In this document: piece by piece, positions 1 through 12,699 of the stretch
Position numbering within the stretch: the first letter of the stretch is position 1
Layout: the number at the start of each line of letters is the position of its first letter
Origin: Ligustrum vulgare
Lineage: Eukaryota > Streptophyta > Magnoliopsida > Lamiales > Oleaceae
Length of the DNA: 64,000 nucleotides
Direction: 5' to 3'
NCBI GenBank assembly: GCA_963555705.1
Contig: OY743176.1
Location: forward strand, 45,585,026-45,649,025
Position numbers and translations under genes: made by a program
The notes under the pieces: generated by a model
What the model saw: the letters and a program-made list of their open reading frames with translations, nothing else
What the model was told of the DNA's origin: nothing
Databases searched by the model: none

Positions 1-1160
1 TCGAGATAGTTCTTACCAGAGTCGTTCATTTTCATCTTCATAAACGTTGTCATATTTCTTGAATACATTTCATGAAGATTGGACCTATTAAAATCAAAAT
101 CTAATTTATAAAAATTGCACATATTTACACGAACACAACAGCAAAAACTTGTGAGATAGATAGGCTATTAGGGCATCTCCCATCATACTCTAAAACTGGA
201 AAAAAATGGCGTTCGCAGTTGAAATGGGCTCCAACCGAGCGGCATCCATGACTGTAAAATGAAGTTTTGCTAAACTTGGGGCAACTATTTGGTTGCCCCA
301 ATTTTTCCCAAAACTTTAATTTTGTTCAATTTTGTAACACCCCAAGTTCAAAAGTCTAAAACCTAGGCATGTTAACTTCCATTCACATTATATACGGAAT
401 TAAATCATTTACACATCAAAATATTCATTTATCTATTATAAAATTCTTACAAAATTTCGGCAGAGTCTCCTCTATAAATTGGACTTAACCAACCTGTAGA
501 GGGACATCAAACCATTTTACAACATAAAACTCAACTCAAATAAAAATCCAATACTCAACATACAAACTCAATTCTACTTCAAACTCCCACATCACCACAC
601 TATTTCAAATTCAATCCCCAAACTCCTCAACACAACATTTTTCATCAATAAGCTTCAATTAAATACAATAAGTGATAATATAACCAATATTAGAAATTCC
701 ATAACTAATTTAAACTAATCTCAACCAAACAATTATCAAAATAATGAATTAAGGAATAAATTCAAATGATAACTTTAATAAATTTAACTTTATTAAATAA
801 TGTCGACAGCGGGTACTGTCCGAGTCAACCGCCAAATGTTCTCCTCGGATCACCTAACTTTCATCACCTGAAATGTTGGGGAGGGATTGGGGTGAGCTAA
901 AGCTCAGTAAGTAAACTGTATGCATGAATGCATGCTTATGACATGAATGCTTTAAAAATTTTCCATGTATGTATCCCCATTTACTTTACTTTCCAGAACT
1001 TTCAAACTTATCAAACTTTCACTTAACATTTCAAAGCTTTCACTTAACATTTCAAAACTTTCACTTCATTTCCATCGTGAGCTCACTTGGTGTAACTTCT
1101 AGTCAATCAGATAACAGTGGGCCATTCTTATTTGGAACCAGATTAACATGCGCATTTCCA

Positions 1161-1258
1161 CCGCAAAGCGGTTTAACATTCACTTTCCCACCGCAAAGCG
1201 GCTCATTCATTCATTCCACCGCAAAGCGGCTCATTACATTCATTCCACCGCAAAGCGG
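1161..1258. repeat. Array of four palindromes in family A LTR
   Basis: The perfect palindrome core CCGCAAAGCGG occurs at 1161-1171, 1191-1201, 1219-1229 and 1248-1258, spaced 28-30 bp apart by short ATTCATT-type spacers. Each can fold into a short hairpin. The same array is found in every family A LTR of the window. Confidence 0.9.
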
Positions 1259-2425
1259 CTCATTACATTCGGGTACGCCGGTCCCCCGCGCCCCATTTCC
1301 CACTCGCATCTTTCATGACATAGAAGTACACCCATTCTTTCAAAAACTTGGGATACATAATTTTTGACAAAAATTGCACTTTGACACATTCCTTTCATTA
1401 AAACATTTGACTTTCCCATTTCGATGCCAATGCATGCTTGATGATGCAATGACATGTAACGTGCATGCTTGAACATTTCCTTAACTACACATAATTGCAT
1501 ATGGTAGACCAAAAGCATTAAAATTCCGTAATTAACACGAATGTCAATTAAGCACATTAATTCCACATTAACATTCAACTTTGATGAAAGTAAGGGGAAG
1601 TTTACTTACCTGAAATCCTTAGTATTTACCGATCTGAACTTGCAAGTGGAAGAGTCTCGGATACCCGTAACGTCAATGTACCAAAATCCCTAATTATTCA
1701 CATTCGTCAATAAATATGACTTTTAGTTGACAATTAAACTCGTTATTCATTTTAATACTCAATCAAACATTAACTGAAATTAAAACTTCAATTTAACTCA
1801 CATGTGATCTTATATCGAGACTAGAGCACATAAACTAAAGAATTTCCTTTCATACTTTCAATTCCCCAAAACATATATTTTCATGTGACTCATAATATAA
1901 CAAACATTTTTAACACCACATATAATATCATATTCGAAGTAATACATTAAGCTCAAGGAAATTTTGAAATCTTACTCATCAATTCCACAAATCAAAACCA
2001 AGCATTACTTATCAAAAATATGATCTTGAACTAAAATTTTATAACTTTGAATATAATCTCAACTTAAACTAACTTGTTCTTTAAATGTTAAGGTTGATTC
2101 TGTTTATACTATTATCTTAAAATCACAAAATTACACATGTCGTTATTATCTCAAAATTTCAAATTTCATATGTCGTTTAAATATTCACCTACATATACAT
2201 GATCATATACACATTCATATACATCAATATTCACACACCTAACAATCCCAACTCCTTAATTTATGCTTAAATTCGAAAATCAATAAGAATTGAAATCTGA
2301 AAATTCAACCCCTAATCTGAATTTTAACTAAAGCTTTGAATCGATATATCTATATATATACAAATCTGCAATTTACCTATATAAATTTTTCATTACCAAA
2401 TCTGAAAGGTACATACACACATACA

Positions 2426-2539
<114 letters not shown>

Positions 2540-3709
2540 CCAAATTTGAAGTTAACAATTAAAAAATCGAAATTTGACTACAACTAAATCTGAAAATCTG
2601 AAATGTTCATATAAATATACATATACATACAACATATATACATCAATCCATATAAACCCGTGTGTGTGCGTGAAAAAGGGTGGAACCGTGTGTGTGGTGC
2701 GCGGTTCGTGTGTGGGTGTGTGTGTATAACGCGAAGTTGAAGGGGAAGAGGGGGAGGGACTCACTGCCGGTGGGAGCGACGGTCGAAGGAAGGGGGAGAG
2801 AGCGGCGGTTGAGAAAGAGCGAGTCCGAGAGCGAGGGGTGAGAGACGAGAGAGAGCGAGGCGGACGAGAACGAGGTTGAGGGAGAGAGACCGAGATAGAG
2901 AGCAGAGTGAGGGATATGAGAGTGAGGTTTTTAGGTTAGGTTTAGGTGTTTAACTTTTGGTAAATTGCAATTCAGTCCCTCAACTCTCATAAATTGGTAA
3001 TCTATGTTCACAACTTTCAAATAAAATTCCAAAGTGTTACCGAACTTTTCCCAACTTCAATTTAATGCAATTTAGGCAACTTACTACTCAATTACAATAG
3101 AAATGGCAAGCAACAATTAAAATAACAAATTAGACATAGAATTGTACGTAAACAATTTATAAACATTTTAATTGGTACATTGATCGAGACGGCGTCCAAG
3201 TCCTTCCACTGCAAAATAATTCAACTTATTATCAATAATAATTGTCAAATAATTTATTCATCATAAAAAAAAAAATTAGTTGGCATTCAAGAAAGCACGC
3301 AAAACGAAAAGTGGTATTACAAATTTCGTCCCAAATATTGATTTTAATTCCCGTTTTGTCCTTTCTTTTTTCTCTCCCTATTTTGAATATATAGTTATTT
3401 GATGAATACAATTCTTTGATGGATATAATTCAATTTGGGTCCTGAGAAAATTATTTAGAAATTACAATTTAATTTATTTTGTTGTAGTAAAAAAGTAGTT
3501 ATTTTATCTATATTGAAATTTATTGAATTTGTATTTCTTATTTGACCATTATTTTTACCACATAATTAAATTATTATAAATGAAAACATTAAAATTAAAT
3601 GACAACAAAATAGATTATTCAACAATATTAGAAATTTTGAAACATAATTAGACGATGACATAGACATTGAAAATTAAAATATGATGGAAGGTACTTAAAA
3701 GATAATGAT

Positions 3710-4420
3710 CTAATAATCAGGTAGATCAGATCCAGATCCTCCAAGATCGTCAAAAAAAGACCATATGGAGCTGTTGAACTTTCTTCACTTCTTTTCAGCA
3801 TGATTCTTTTTTGTTCATTACGAAAAAATTCTCGTAACTCCGGATCTGCAACGGAGTTCAAGTCTTTGGCCAGAATTGTATTGTCAGAACAATATTCGGC
3901 TAATTGCATTCGAGCCCTTTGAATTTCGTAGTTTTTCAGCTTGTCTTCATTCCCCTTTCGGATGACTTCCGCGAGTTTCCGTTGCTCTTCCATGATACTT
4001 GCAATGATTTTTGAGAAATCTTTCTTCTTTTTTCCTTTTCCCCTTAGCTTTTTTTATCCCAATGGGTCTTTGGCTTGGACTATCACTGGCATTGTCTTCA
4101 TTAATATCTAAAGAAAATGAAGACAATCCTTGATATGCTGATGTTGGAGAATCAGAAATTTGGGAATCCACGTTTGCCAATCCAGAGTATGTTTTCTAGC
4201 TATGAAAGTCAGGTAACTCCACCTGAACATCTTTTCCAAAATTCTCACTATCCTTAAGGATAAGCCACACATGATCAAATTTAAACCCTTTCTTGAATAT
4301 TTCATCATGGCATAACAATAGTTTAGCTCGGTCTATTTGCAAATTGATATGAATAAATTTGTTACATTAAAGTGAATTATAACATATCAAAACTTTTTTT
4401 TGTAATAAATGCACTTACTA
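3710..4420 (-). pseudogene. Harbinger ORF1-like / NAM-associated-domain protein, C-terminal part
   Basis: On the minus strand three overlapping frames together resemble the plant proteins annotated as NAM-associated C-terminal domain or glutathione S-transferase T3-like. These are Myb/SANT-type ORF1 proteins carried by PIF/Harbinger elements. Visible blocks in order are KGFKFDHVWLILKDSENF, a Ser/Asp-rich linker with a basic KGKRKK stretch, and a charged helix starting MEEQRKLAEVIRKGNED. Frames change near 4030 (an A-rich run) and near 3765 (a T-run, just before a GGSGSDLPDY-like C-terminus), and there is an in-frame stop after PDFHS. A probable intron with strong GTAAGT donor and CAAATAG acceptor lies at about 4335-4420, close to the LTR insertion. 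The gene continues at 7144-7440. It is broken. Confidence 0.65.
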
Positions 4421-7143
4421 TGTAACACCCCAAGTTTCAAAACCTTAAACCTAGGCGTGTTAATTTCCATTCACATTAAATGCGGAATTTAAAACGTTTA
4501 AACATTAAAATGCGGAAAACAAATCATTTAAAGACTTCAACCTTTTCATTTTCTATTTTAAAATCTTATAGAAATTTCGACAGAGTCTCCTCTATAAATT
4601 GGACTTAACCAACCTGTAGAGGGACATCAAAACCATTTTACAACATAAACTCAACTCAAAGAGAATCCAATATTCAACATACACCCCAATTCTACTTCAA
4701 ACTCCAACATCACCACATTATTTCAAACTCAATCCCCAAACTCCTCAACACAACATTTTGTATCAATAAGCTTCAATTAAATGCAATAAGTGATAATATA
4801 ACCAATATTAGAAATTCCATAACAAATTTAAAACTAATCTCAACCAAACAATTATCAACATAAAATGAATGAATTAAGAAATAATTAATTATAAACTTAA
4901 TTAACTTCAAAATTTAACTTTATTTTCTTTAAAAACTTGAAGCGGTGTAGCCTGAGTCTGTCACCAAGTGCTCTCCTCGGATCACCTAACTTTCATCACC
5001 TGAAATATTGGGGAGGGATTGGGGTGAGCTAAAGCTCAGTAAGTAAACTTTATGCATGAATGCATGCTTATGACATGAAATGCTTTAAACTTTGAAATAT
5101 GTATCCCCATTCACTTTAACCTTTCAAAACTTTCAAACTTTTCAAGCTTTCACTTGACATTTCAAAACTTTCACTTCATTCCATCGTGAGCTCACTTGGT
5201 GTAACTTCTAGTCAATCAGATAACAGTGGGCCATTCTTATTTGGAACCAGATTAAATGCGCATTTCCACCGCAAAGCGGTTTAACATTCACTTTCCCACC
5301 GCAAAGCGGTTCATTCATTCCTTTCCACCGCAAAGCGGCTCATTACATTCATTCCACCGCAAAGCGGCTCATTACATTCGGGTACGCCGGTCCCCCGCGC
5401 CCCATTTCCCACTCGGACCTTTCATGACATAGAAGTACACCCATTCTTTCAAAAACTTGGGATACATAATTTTTGACAAAATTGCACTTTGACACATTCC
5501 TTTCATTAACACATTTGACTTTCTCATTTCGATACCAATGCATGCTTAATGATGCAATGACATGATAATGTGCATGTTTGAACATTCTTCTCAATAACAT
5601 ATGCTTTCATAATGTGAATGCAATTCATCAAAGCAAGTAAGTTGCACGACAGTCATTTACACATAACTTTCACATTTACATTCAACTTCTATGAAAATAG
5701 GGGGAAGTTTACTTACCTGTAGTCCTCAGTAGTCTGTTTAATATGCAGGTGGAAGTCTTGGTTGCCCGCGACGTCAATGTACCGTTTTTCCTAAGTAATT
5801 TCCATTCATTAACAAAATATGACTTTTAGTGAAAAACCACGTTTAACACTCTTAAATAAGGTCGAGACTTTCATGTGACTCATAATATAATAAACACATT
5901 TAACACTACATATAATATCATACTCGAAGTAATTAAGTTCAAGGAAAATTTTTGGAAATCTTACTTATCAATTTCACAATTCAAGTCAAGCATCCTTATT
6001 CAAACAATTGATCTTGAACTAAAATTTATAACTTTGAACATAACTTACATTTAAACTAACTTGTTTCAAAAGGTTAGAGTTTACTCTCTTATACCATTAT
6101 CCCAAAATTCCAAAAATTACACAAGTTTGTTTAAATAGTCATATATATATTCGTGATCATATATACATACATTCACACCTCAAATTTAATATTATAGCAC
6201 ACAAATTAATCAAGATTTCGTGAATATATACCTATGCCCACAAAAATCCAAACTTTATACATATATATGCACGCATCTATACATACATTATAATATATAC
6301 ATTCATATACATCAATACTCATTCACATAACATCATTAATTCCCAAATTCATGGTTACACTCGAAATTACACAAAAATTTGAATCTGAAATTAACTGAAA
6401 TATCTGAATTTTTTCATATAAAGTGTATACATACATTATTTACATAGAATTTATACATATATACATGTGTGTATCGAATTATGGGCGTGTGTGTGTGTGA
6501 AATCTCGTGGAACCGTGTGTGTGTGTGTGTACGGTTCGCGGGTGTGTGTGTGCGTGAGGAGAAAAGGGAAAAGGGGGAAGAGGGGAAGGGAAACTACCGT
6601 GGTGGTGGCCGGCGTCGCGATCGGGTTAGAGAGAGAGGGTGACCGAGAGTGAGAGTTGAGTCGAGGGAGAGGGAGGCGGAAACGAGAGTGTGATGGAGAA
6701 GAGGGAGACCGAGAGCGAGCGTTAGTGAGGAGTAGGTTAGGGTTAGGTCTAATCTTTTGAAATTTACACTTCGGTCCCTCAATTCTCCTCCCATGCAATT
6801 CAGTCCCTTAGCTCCCATAAATTGGTAATTTAAGTCCACGACCCTCAAATAAATTTACAAAGTGTCACCAAACTTTTCTCAACTTCAATTTATTGCAATA
6901 AAACAGAAAATAGCATGTTTAGGAAGTAAAACAATTAATCACATAAATTACACGTAGACTATTAAAATAAACAATTTAGAAACTTTTAATTGGTACATTG
7001 ATCGAGACGGCATCCAAGTCCTTCCACTGCAAAATAATTCAAATTATTGACATTAAAAATATCATTAAATTTAAAATTTATAATATTAACATAATTATTA
7101 CGTGAAATTTAAGGATACACGAAAAATGAAAAGCGGTCTTACA
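4421..7143 (-). mobile_element. Solo LTR of chromovirus family A, inserted in the Harbinger ORF1
   Basis: It begins TGTAACACCCC and ends GGTCTTACA. Exact 5-bp target duplications TACTA lie at 4416-4420 and 7144-7148. It is closely similar in sequence and orientation to the LTR at 333-3321, with the same palindromes, GT-rich stretch and CT/GA-rich tract. It splits the minus-strand ORF1-like gene: removing it and one TACTA rejoins a CAAGACATAGTAAGTG context that looks like an exon-intron border. No internal region remains. Confidence 0.93.
5269..5367. repeat. Array of four palindromes in second family A LTR
   Basis: CCGCAAAGCGG is repeated at 5269-5279, 5299-5309, 5328-5338 and 5357-5367 with a period near 29-30 bp, as in the LTR at 333-3321. 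Confidence 0.9.
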
Positions 7144-7440
7144 TACTATGTCTTGTTTGGATGCTCCACTTGGATTTAAATTTTCAACTTGGCGTATGCA
7201 CCCACGTAGTTTCATAATGGCTGCATTTGTCAATGTGAAACGGGATTGCAATGTTCTCAAAGGTCGGGATTGAGTAATATGGGGTGGTAATGAACTATTA
7301 TACTCTAACTCGATGCAACTCTAGAAACGATCTTTTGATTGATTAATACCAACAATCGGGTTTTGAGAAATATCTAAATATACATGACACAAATGAATGT
7401 CTTCTTCAACATTGTATGAGGCACTCCGCTTGCTGGTACT
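7144..7440 (-). pseudogene. Harbinger ORF1-like protein, N-terminal part (split by LTR)
   Basis: The minus strand encodes LRTLQSRFTLTNAAIMKLRG followed by CIRQVENLNPSGASKQDIV. This is the Trp/Asn-rich helix region that precedes the KGFKFDHVW block in PIF/Harbinger ORF1 (Myb-like) proteins. The reading frame runs up to the TACTA duplication of the solo LTR, and the downstream half is at 3710-4420. Further upstream (to about 7440) the frame is too decayed to follow. In a complete element ORF1 acts with the DDE nuclease; here it is disrupted. Confidence 0.6.
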
Positions 7441-7529
7441 CTTTTTTTTGGTAATTGCTAAAGGGTGATATTGTTATGGAAATGTGAATTGGAGACTTGT
7501 GTTTTTATAATGCGATTGATGTCTTGGAT

Positions 7530-8140
7530 AGATTTGGTAACACGATCTCATCTAACGACTTAGATCTCTTGCAATCTAATTCACGACTGGAATTGAATTG
7601 CAATCTTCAATGTTATCCTGACATGGTAAATTATTTAACCTAATCTAACGGCCTAGATCTCGTACTTTCTGCTCGATGGCTAGGATTGAAGTACGTAAAT
7701 CAAAATTCTCCTGCCATAACAGAGATATTTAATTTAATCTAACAGCTCAGATCTCTTGTGATTGATCAATGGCTAGGAACGAATTACACAAATCGGTGTT
7801 ATCCTGACATAATATAGATAAGGAATCCAGTCTAACGGCTTAGATCTCATGCATTCTGGTCAATGGCTAGGATTGATGTACATAAATCAAAGTTATCCTG
7901 CCATAACAGAGACATTTAATTTAATCTAATGGCTCAGATCTCTTGTGATTGATCAATGGCAGGGAGCGAATTACACAAATCGATGTTATCCTGACATTAT
8001 ATAGATAAGGAATCCAGTCTAACAGCTCAGATCTCTTATGATCTGGTTAATGACTGGGATTGAAGTACACAAATCGAAGCTATCTTGAATAAATAAGATG
8101 AAAACCGTCTCATCTAACAACTTATATCTCCCATAATTTG
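7530..8140. repeat. Tandem repeat, about 94-bp period, seven units
   Basis: A block centred on CTAACGGCTYAGATCTC recurs near 7553, 7638, 7737, 7831, 7926, 8020 and 8113. Each is followed by a TCAATGGCTAGGATTGAA-like block and an ACACAAATC block. Alternate units resemble each other most (about 190 bp apart), suggesting dimer-wise duplication. It lies between the two Harbinger coding remnants where most of the transposase gene should be. Confidence 0.85.
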
Positions 8141-8188
8141 ATCTACGATTGAGATTGGTTAACACAAATTAACCTTATCTAACTGCAT

Positions 8189-8371
8189 GCATGCATCATT
8201 ATTCACAACATGATCATAGAAGATGAACGTGATGTTGAAGCACCTATTCGAGATTGGGTAGAAGCGCCGAGCCCACAAGTTGAGATGGTTGTATATGAAA
8301 ATTTCCGTTTCCATGAGTTTCTCGCTTGTCACCGTCAAATTAAGGATAAAGAGGCTCACATTGCACTCTGA
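8189..8371 (+). pseudogene. PIF/Harbinger DDE nuclease, C-terminal exon
   Basis: An open frame with no usable start of its own encodes ACIIIHNMIIEDERDVEAPI, then PSPQVEMVVYENFRFHEF and RQIKDKEAHIAL, ending in TGA at 8369-8371. The HNMIIEDERD block is the conserved C-terminal signature of plant PIF/Harbinger transposases (DDE_Tnp_4 superfamily), containing the last acidic catalytic position. The rest of the nuclease (several hundred residues with the two upstream Asp) is absent, replaced upstream by the 94-bp tandem repeat. It points away from the ORF1-like gene, so the two genes are divergent. It may also be read as a premature stop, because intact family members usually continue a little further. 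Confidence 0.8.
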
Positions 8372-8530
8372 AATACTTTAATTTAACATTTTTGGAACAA
8401 CATTCAAATTTCGAAAATTAAATTATTGAAATAAATATATTTGGTATATTTCTCGTTTTATAAACAAATATTTCAAATAAAATAATAATAAAAAGTATGT
8501 TCAAAAAGAAAAAGAAAAAGATTATATTTA

Positions 8531-11351
8531 TGTAATACCGTCTTTCCATATACGTGCTTTCTTGAATTTCACGTAATTGTTCTATTGACGTCCTTATAAT
8601 TCATTAATTGATATTATTATAATTGATAAATTCAGTTATTTTGCAGTGGAAGGACCTGGACGCCATAACGATCAATGTGCCAATTAGAAAAATTTATAAA
8701 TTTTTCGTGCAATTATATGCCTAATTGTTTATTTTAAATTGCTAAATATGCTTATTTCAAGTTATTTCAAATTTGTAAATGGCCAAAATACATTTAGTTT
8801 GAAATTGGTGTAAATTTTAGTGGCACCTTAATATAATTTAAAGTTGTTAACTTAATTACACTAAAGAGGAGAATTGAGGGACTAATGCGCAATTTTTGAA
8901 AGATTAAAATTAAAATCCTATCCTAAACCCTCCCAGCCCTCACTCTTGTTCTCTCTCTCAGAATACTCACTCGATGCCTCTCTCGACTTCTCCCTCTCCC
9001 TTGATTTCTCTCCCCTCACCACCGGCCAACTCGCCGGCGCACCACCTGCCACCACCGCCAACCCATGGTAGCACTCTTTTTTCCCCTCCCTTAGCGATGG
9101 CACACTCGCACACGGGTTTACACGTTGTGCACACATCCCGCGCATGCACGCACACACACATTGTGTATATAATCATGTTTGTATGTATATGTGTGTGTGT
9201 GCAATCTTGACTAAAATTCCAGATTTCCAATTTTGTTAAATTTCGGATTTTTCTGTTAAAAATTGGAGATTCGATAGTGTGATTTTGTATGTATATGGAA
9301 TACATGTATCTATTTATGAAATTTCAAATTTTATACAAATTTTCAGATTTCAAATTCCTTAATTAGTAGTTTAATTTAATTGTATACTTTAGCTTTAAGT
9401 TGGAAATTATAATTTTACAAATTTGGGGAGAATTATATAAATGGTTGTATTAATTTTAAGATTTTGTAGTTAATTAGCAGATTATGAAATTATAGATTAA
9501 ATTGACTTAGTTGACGATTATTTTGAGAAATTTCAAATTTTTAAAAGATGAAGTTGTTTAATGGATTGTTCGTTAGTTTAATGTTGTTTTAAATTGAAAG
9601 TCTTCATATTTAGGATTTCAAGTAATGAGGTGGTTTTAATTGAATTTTAATGTATATTCTTGACTTATAGTTGCTATTTTCAGACTTTCGAAATTTATGA
9701 AATTTATAGTTTAGTTAACTGTTCTGGTAAAGTTTGAATCAATGGTGATTTTCAAATTTATGAATAGTTAGAATGCTAATTGGTATTGTCCTTGTGAAAG
9801 TTAATTTGTGATGAATATTCCATAGCTCTGACATTTGTGTAATTTGATAAATTAGATTTTCAATTTTTTCCATAGAAGTTAATCTCTTATTCCGAATGTA
9901 TTATGGTCTGTATTTGACAAAGCTTAAAATCCCATTTGGTTTGAATTGTAAGTCACATGGAAGCCTCAACCCCATTTAGAAGTGTTAAATGTGATTTTTG
10001 AACTAAAAGTATGTTTTATTAAATGAATGGATATACATTAGGATTTTTGGGCACATTGACGTCACTGGCAGCCGAGGCTTCTCCACTTGCAAATCTAGAT
10101 AACGGTAAATATTAAGGACGTCATGTGAGTAAACTTCCCCCTATTTTTGTAAAAGCTGAATGTAAATGTGAAATTTGTAAATGACTGTCTTGCAACTTAC
10201 TTGCTTTGATGAATTCGTTTACTTTATGAAAGTATATGTTATTAAGAAGAATGTCCAAGCATGCACGTTATCATGTCATTGCATCATCAAGCATGCAATG
10301 GCATTGAAATTGGAAGTCAAATGTTTTTAAATGAAATAAATGTGTCAAGGTGCAAGTTTGTTCAAAAGTTATGTATCCCAAGTTTTTAAGAAAGAATGGA
10401 TGTAATTCTAGGTCATGAAAAAAGTGAGTGGGAAATGGGGCGCGGGGGGACCGGCGTACCTGAATTAAGTCGCTTTGCGACGGAATGTTCAACCGCTTCG
10501 CGGTGAACTGTTAAACCGCTGTGCGGTGGGAAAGTGAATGTTAAACCGCTTTGCGGTGGAAATGTGGATTTTAACCTGGTTCCAAATCAGAATTGCCCGC
10601 TGCTCTCCGATTGACTAGAAGATACACCAAGTGAGCTCACGATGGAAATGAAGTAAAAGTTTTGAAATGTTAAGAGAAAGCTTGAAAAGTTTGAAATTTC
10701 TGGAAAGTAATGTAAATGGGGATACATATTTCGGATTTTTAAAACATTTCATGTCATAAGCATGCATCACTTGCACGAAGTTTGCTTACTGAGTTTTAGG
10801 TCACCACAATCCCTCCCCAACATTTCAAGTGATGAAAGCTAGGTGATTTGAGGAGACCACTTGGCGGCAGACTCAGACAGTACTCGTAATTTAATTTCTT
10901 TTAAGGCCGAATCAAGAACTTTTACAAGTTTTTTTATTGGTTAGTATTTTATTGCTAAATTATTTTAATTAGTTGGTTGGATTTAGTTAAAATAAGTTAT
11001 GGTATTTCCCTGTGATTAGTTTATATCATACTTCATAGGTTTAAAAACTATTTACTTTAAGATGTTATTGTTGGGGAGTTTGGGAATTGATGTTGAAGTT
11101 TGATTTTGAATTGTGGTTGGATGTTGAATGTTGGATTTGAATGAGATGAGAATTGTATAGGTAATATGGTTATGATGTCCCTCTACAGGTTGGTTGTGTC
11201 CAATTTATAGAGGAGATTCTACCGAAATTTCTGTAAAATCTTATTAAAAAAAGAAAAAATTTCTTTGAGATTTTACACGATTTGTTTCCGCATTTAAGTA
11301 AAGGAAAGTTAACACACCTAGGTTTAAAAATCTTGAACTTGGGGTGTTACA
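8531..11351 (+). repeat. 5' LTR of family A chromovirus
   Basis: It begins TGTAATACCG and ends GGGGTGTTACA, just before the primer binding site. It is collinear with 15563-18475 and the reverse complement of the two solo LTRs. It contains a CT-rich tract, a GCCGGC-rich stretch with short open frames (about 8970-9210, not a gene), and the palindrome array at 10469-10555. Confidence 0.95.
10469..10555. repeat. Palindrome array in 5' LTR (plus orientation)
   Basis: Four imperfect to perfect palindromes occur: GTCGCTTTGCGAC (10469-10481), CCGCTTCGCGG (10493-10503), CCGCTGTGCGG (10516-10526) and CCGCTTTGCGG (10545-10555). Loop bases differ between copies while arm bases stay complementary. A matching but more decayed array is in the 3' LTR near 17609-17707. 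Confidence 0.85.
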
Positions 11352-11356
11352 TTTTC

Positions 11357-11368
11357 TGGTATCAGAGC
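11357..11368 (+). promoter_or_regulatory. Primer binding site, initiator Met tRNA
   Basis: TGGTATCAGAGC lies 6 bases after the 5' LTR end. It is the usual plant retroelement PBS complementary to the 3' end of initiator methionine tRNA. Confidence 0.93.
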
Positions 11369-11689
11369 TAAGAGTTTTAAAAGCGATTCTGTAGACTTTA
11401 AAATATTATTTGGAAGGGTATATGTGTAATGAGTCACGCTACAAGTGTATCTTCCTCGATCATCTAGTAAGTTAATTTTTGCTTAAATTATCAAATGTTA
11501 TTTGATGTTTCAAGTATTGTAAATTCTTGCATGTTAATATGTAATGTTGTAAAGTGAAATGTCAAGAATTTTGTTTGTGAATATGACGAGTATATCTTGG
11601 TTATGTAAATGAGGAAGTGAGAAGGAAGTGTTTATTATAAATTTAAGTGATGATTATTAGTTCTTTATGTGCAATAAGAAGTGTTTATG

Positions 11690-12240
11690 AATAATATACC
11701 GGCATGAGAGCATGCAATGTCCAAATATGAAGCTGAGAAGGACTAGAAGTTTTGAGAGAGGACTTAAACCTCAAATCAAAACAGGCGGTAGTTCCTTTTG
11801 AATCCACCACTTGTTGAGACGTAATCAACAAAGATCTTTTGGTGGAAAGGGCACTAGTCATGAATGGAGAAGAGAATAGAACCCAATCTTCTAGCCAGAA
11901 ATTCAAGGGTGGAAATCCAAAATAATGGAATAACGGTCAAAAAAGGAAAAGTGATCAGGGAAATAAGCAGCATCACCAACCAAACAAGCATCAAGTAATA
12001 GCCTGTCTGAAGTGTGGCAAGAGACATCTTGGCGAGTGCCTTCAAGGAAAGGGGGTATGCTTTAGGTGTGTGAAACCTGGACATCTTGCAAATGAATGTA
12101 AGGGCGTTTGCTACAACTGCAGAAAGTCGGGGACACATAACTAAGGATTGCAGATATAAAATGAAGACTACTCAAGCACGAGTCTATACAATGTCCAAGG
12201 AAGCCAAAGATGCATCAACCGGGGTGTCAGTCCCGCATTT
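11690..12240 (+). pseudogene. gag C-terminus with three zinc knuckles
   Basis: The frame around 11850-12160 reads a Gln/Asn/Lys-rich segment followed by three CX2CX4HX4C knuckles: CLKCGKRHLGEC, CFRCVKPGHLANEC, and a third beginning CYNCRKS that is cut by an extra base near 12130 (GHITKDC follows in the next frame). These bind genomic RNA in the particle. The capsid-like gag core normally lying upstream is missing: only about 320 bases separate the PBS from this tail. An in-frame TAA occurs near 11922. The protease Asp motif expected after the knuckles is not seen. Confidence 0.8.
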
Positions 12241-12699
12241 ACTAAAAGACTGAATCGTCGATCTCCACATCTGGAGATCGAGTATTGATTGTCAACACCA
12301 TTCGGAGAACTGTTGAACTCAAGTTGTACATTGAAAGATTTCCCGATCGTGGTGAATGCGAAGGAGTGGACAACAGATCTCTCAACACCGGATATCTACA
12401 ATTTTGGTGTCATACTACGAGATGAATAGTTATTAGGGTTTCAATCAACGGTTACGATAAGGTGCCGTTTGAACCTCCAAATGGAACCCTTTTCGCTTTG
12501 TTGAGACTGAGGTGAAACTTTCCATTTCGATAGTACTGACGAGGATGGCTCGTCAGTTGGTGAATAAGAGTTGTTAAGCCTACATGGATACAATAATTGA
12601 AGTGACTAAGATAGACAATTCTCTCGAAAAAACTTCAATTGTTCGAGAATGTCTAAGTATGTTACCAAACGATCTTTATGATCTACCACCTGAAAGAGA

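Noticed and set aside
1161..1258. Palindrome array as a CRISPR-like repeat
   Set aside because: Plant nuclear context, similar spacers, very short units, and location in LTRs exclude a CRISPR array.
8974..9210. Pro/Ser-rich ORF (and its copy at 16006-16254) as a possible small gene
   Set aside because: It is CT-rich LTR sequence present in both LTRs of family A; similar frames in the other copies are not conserved.
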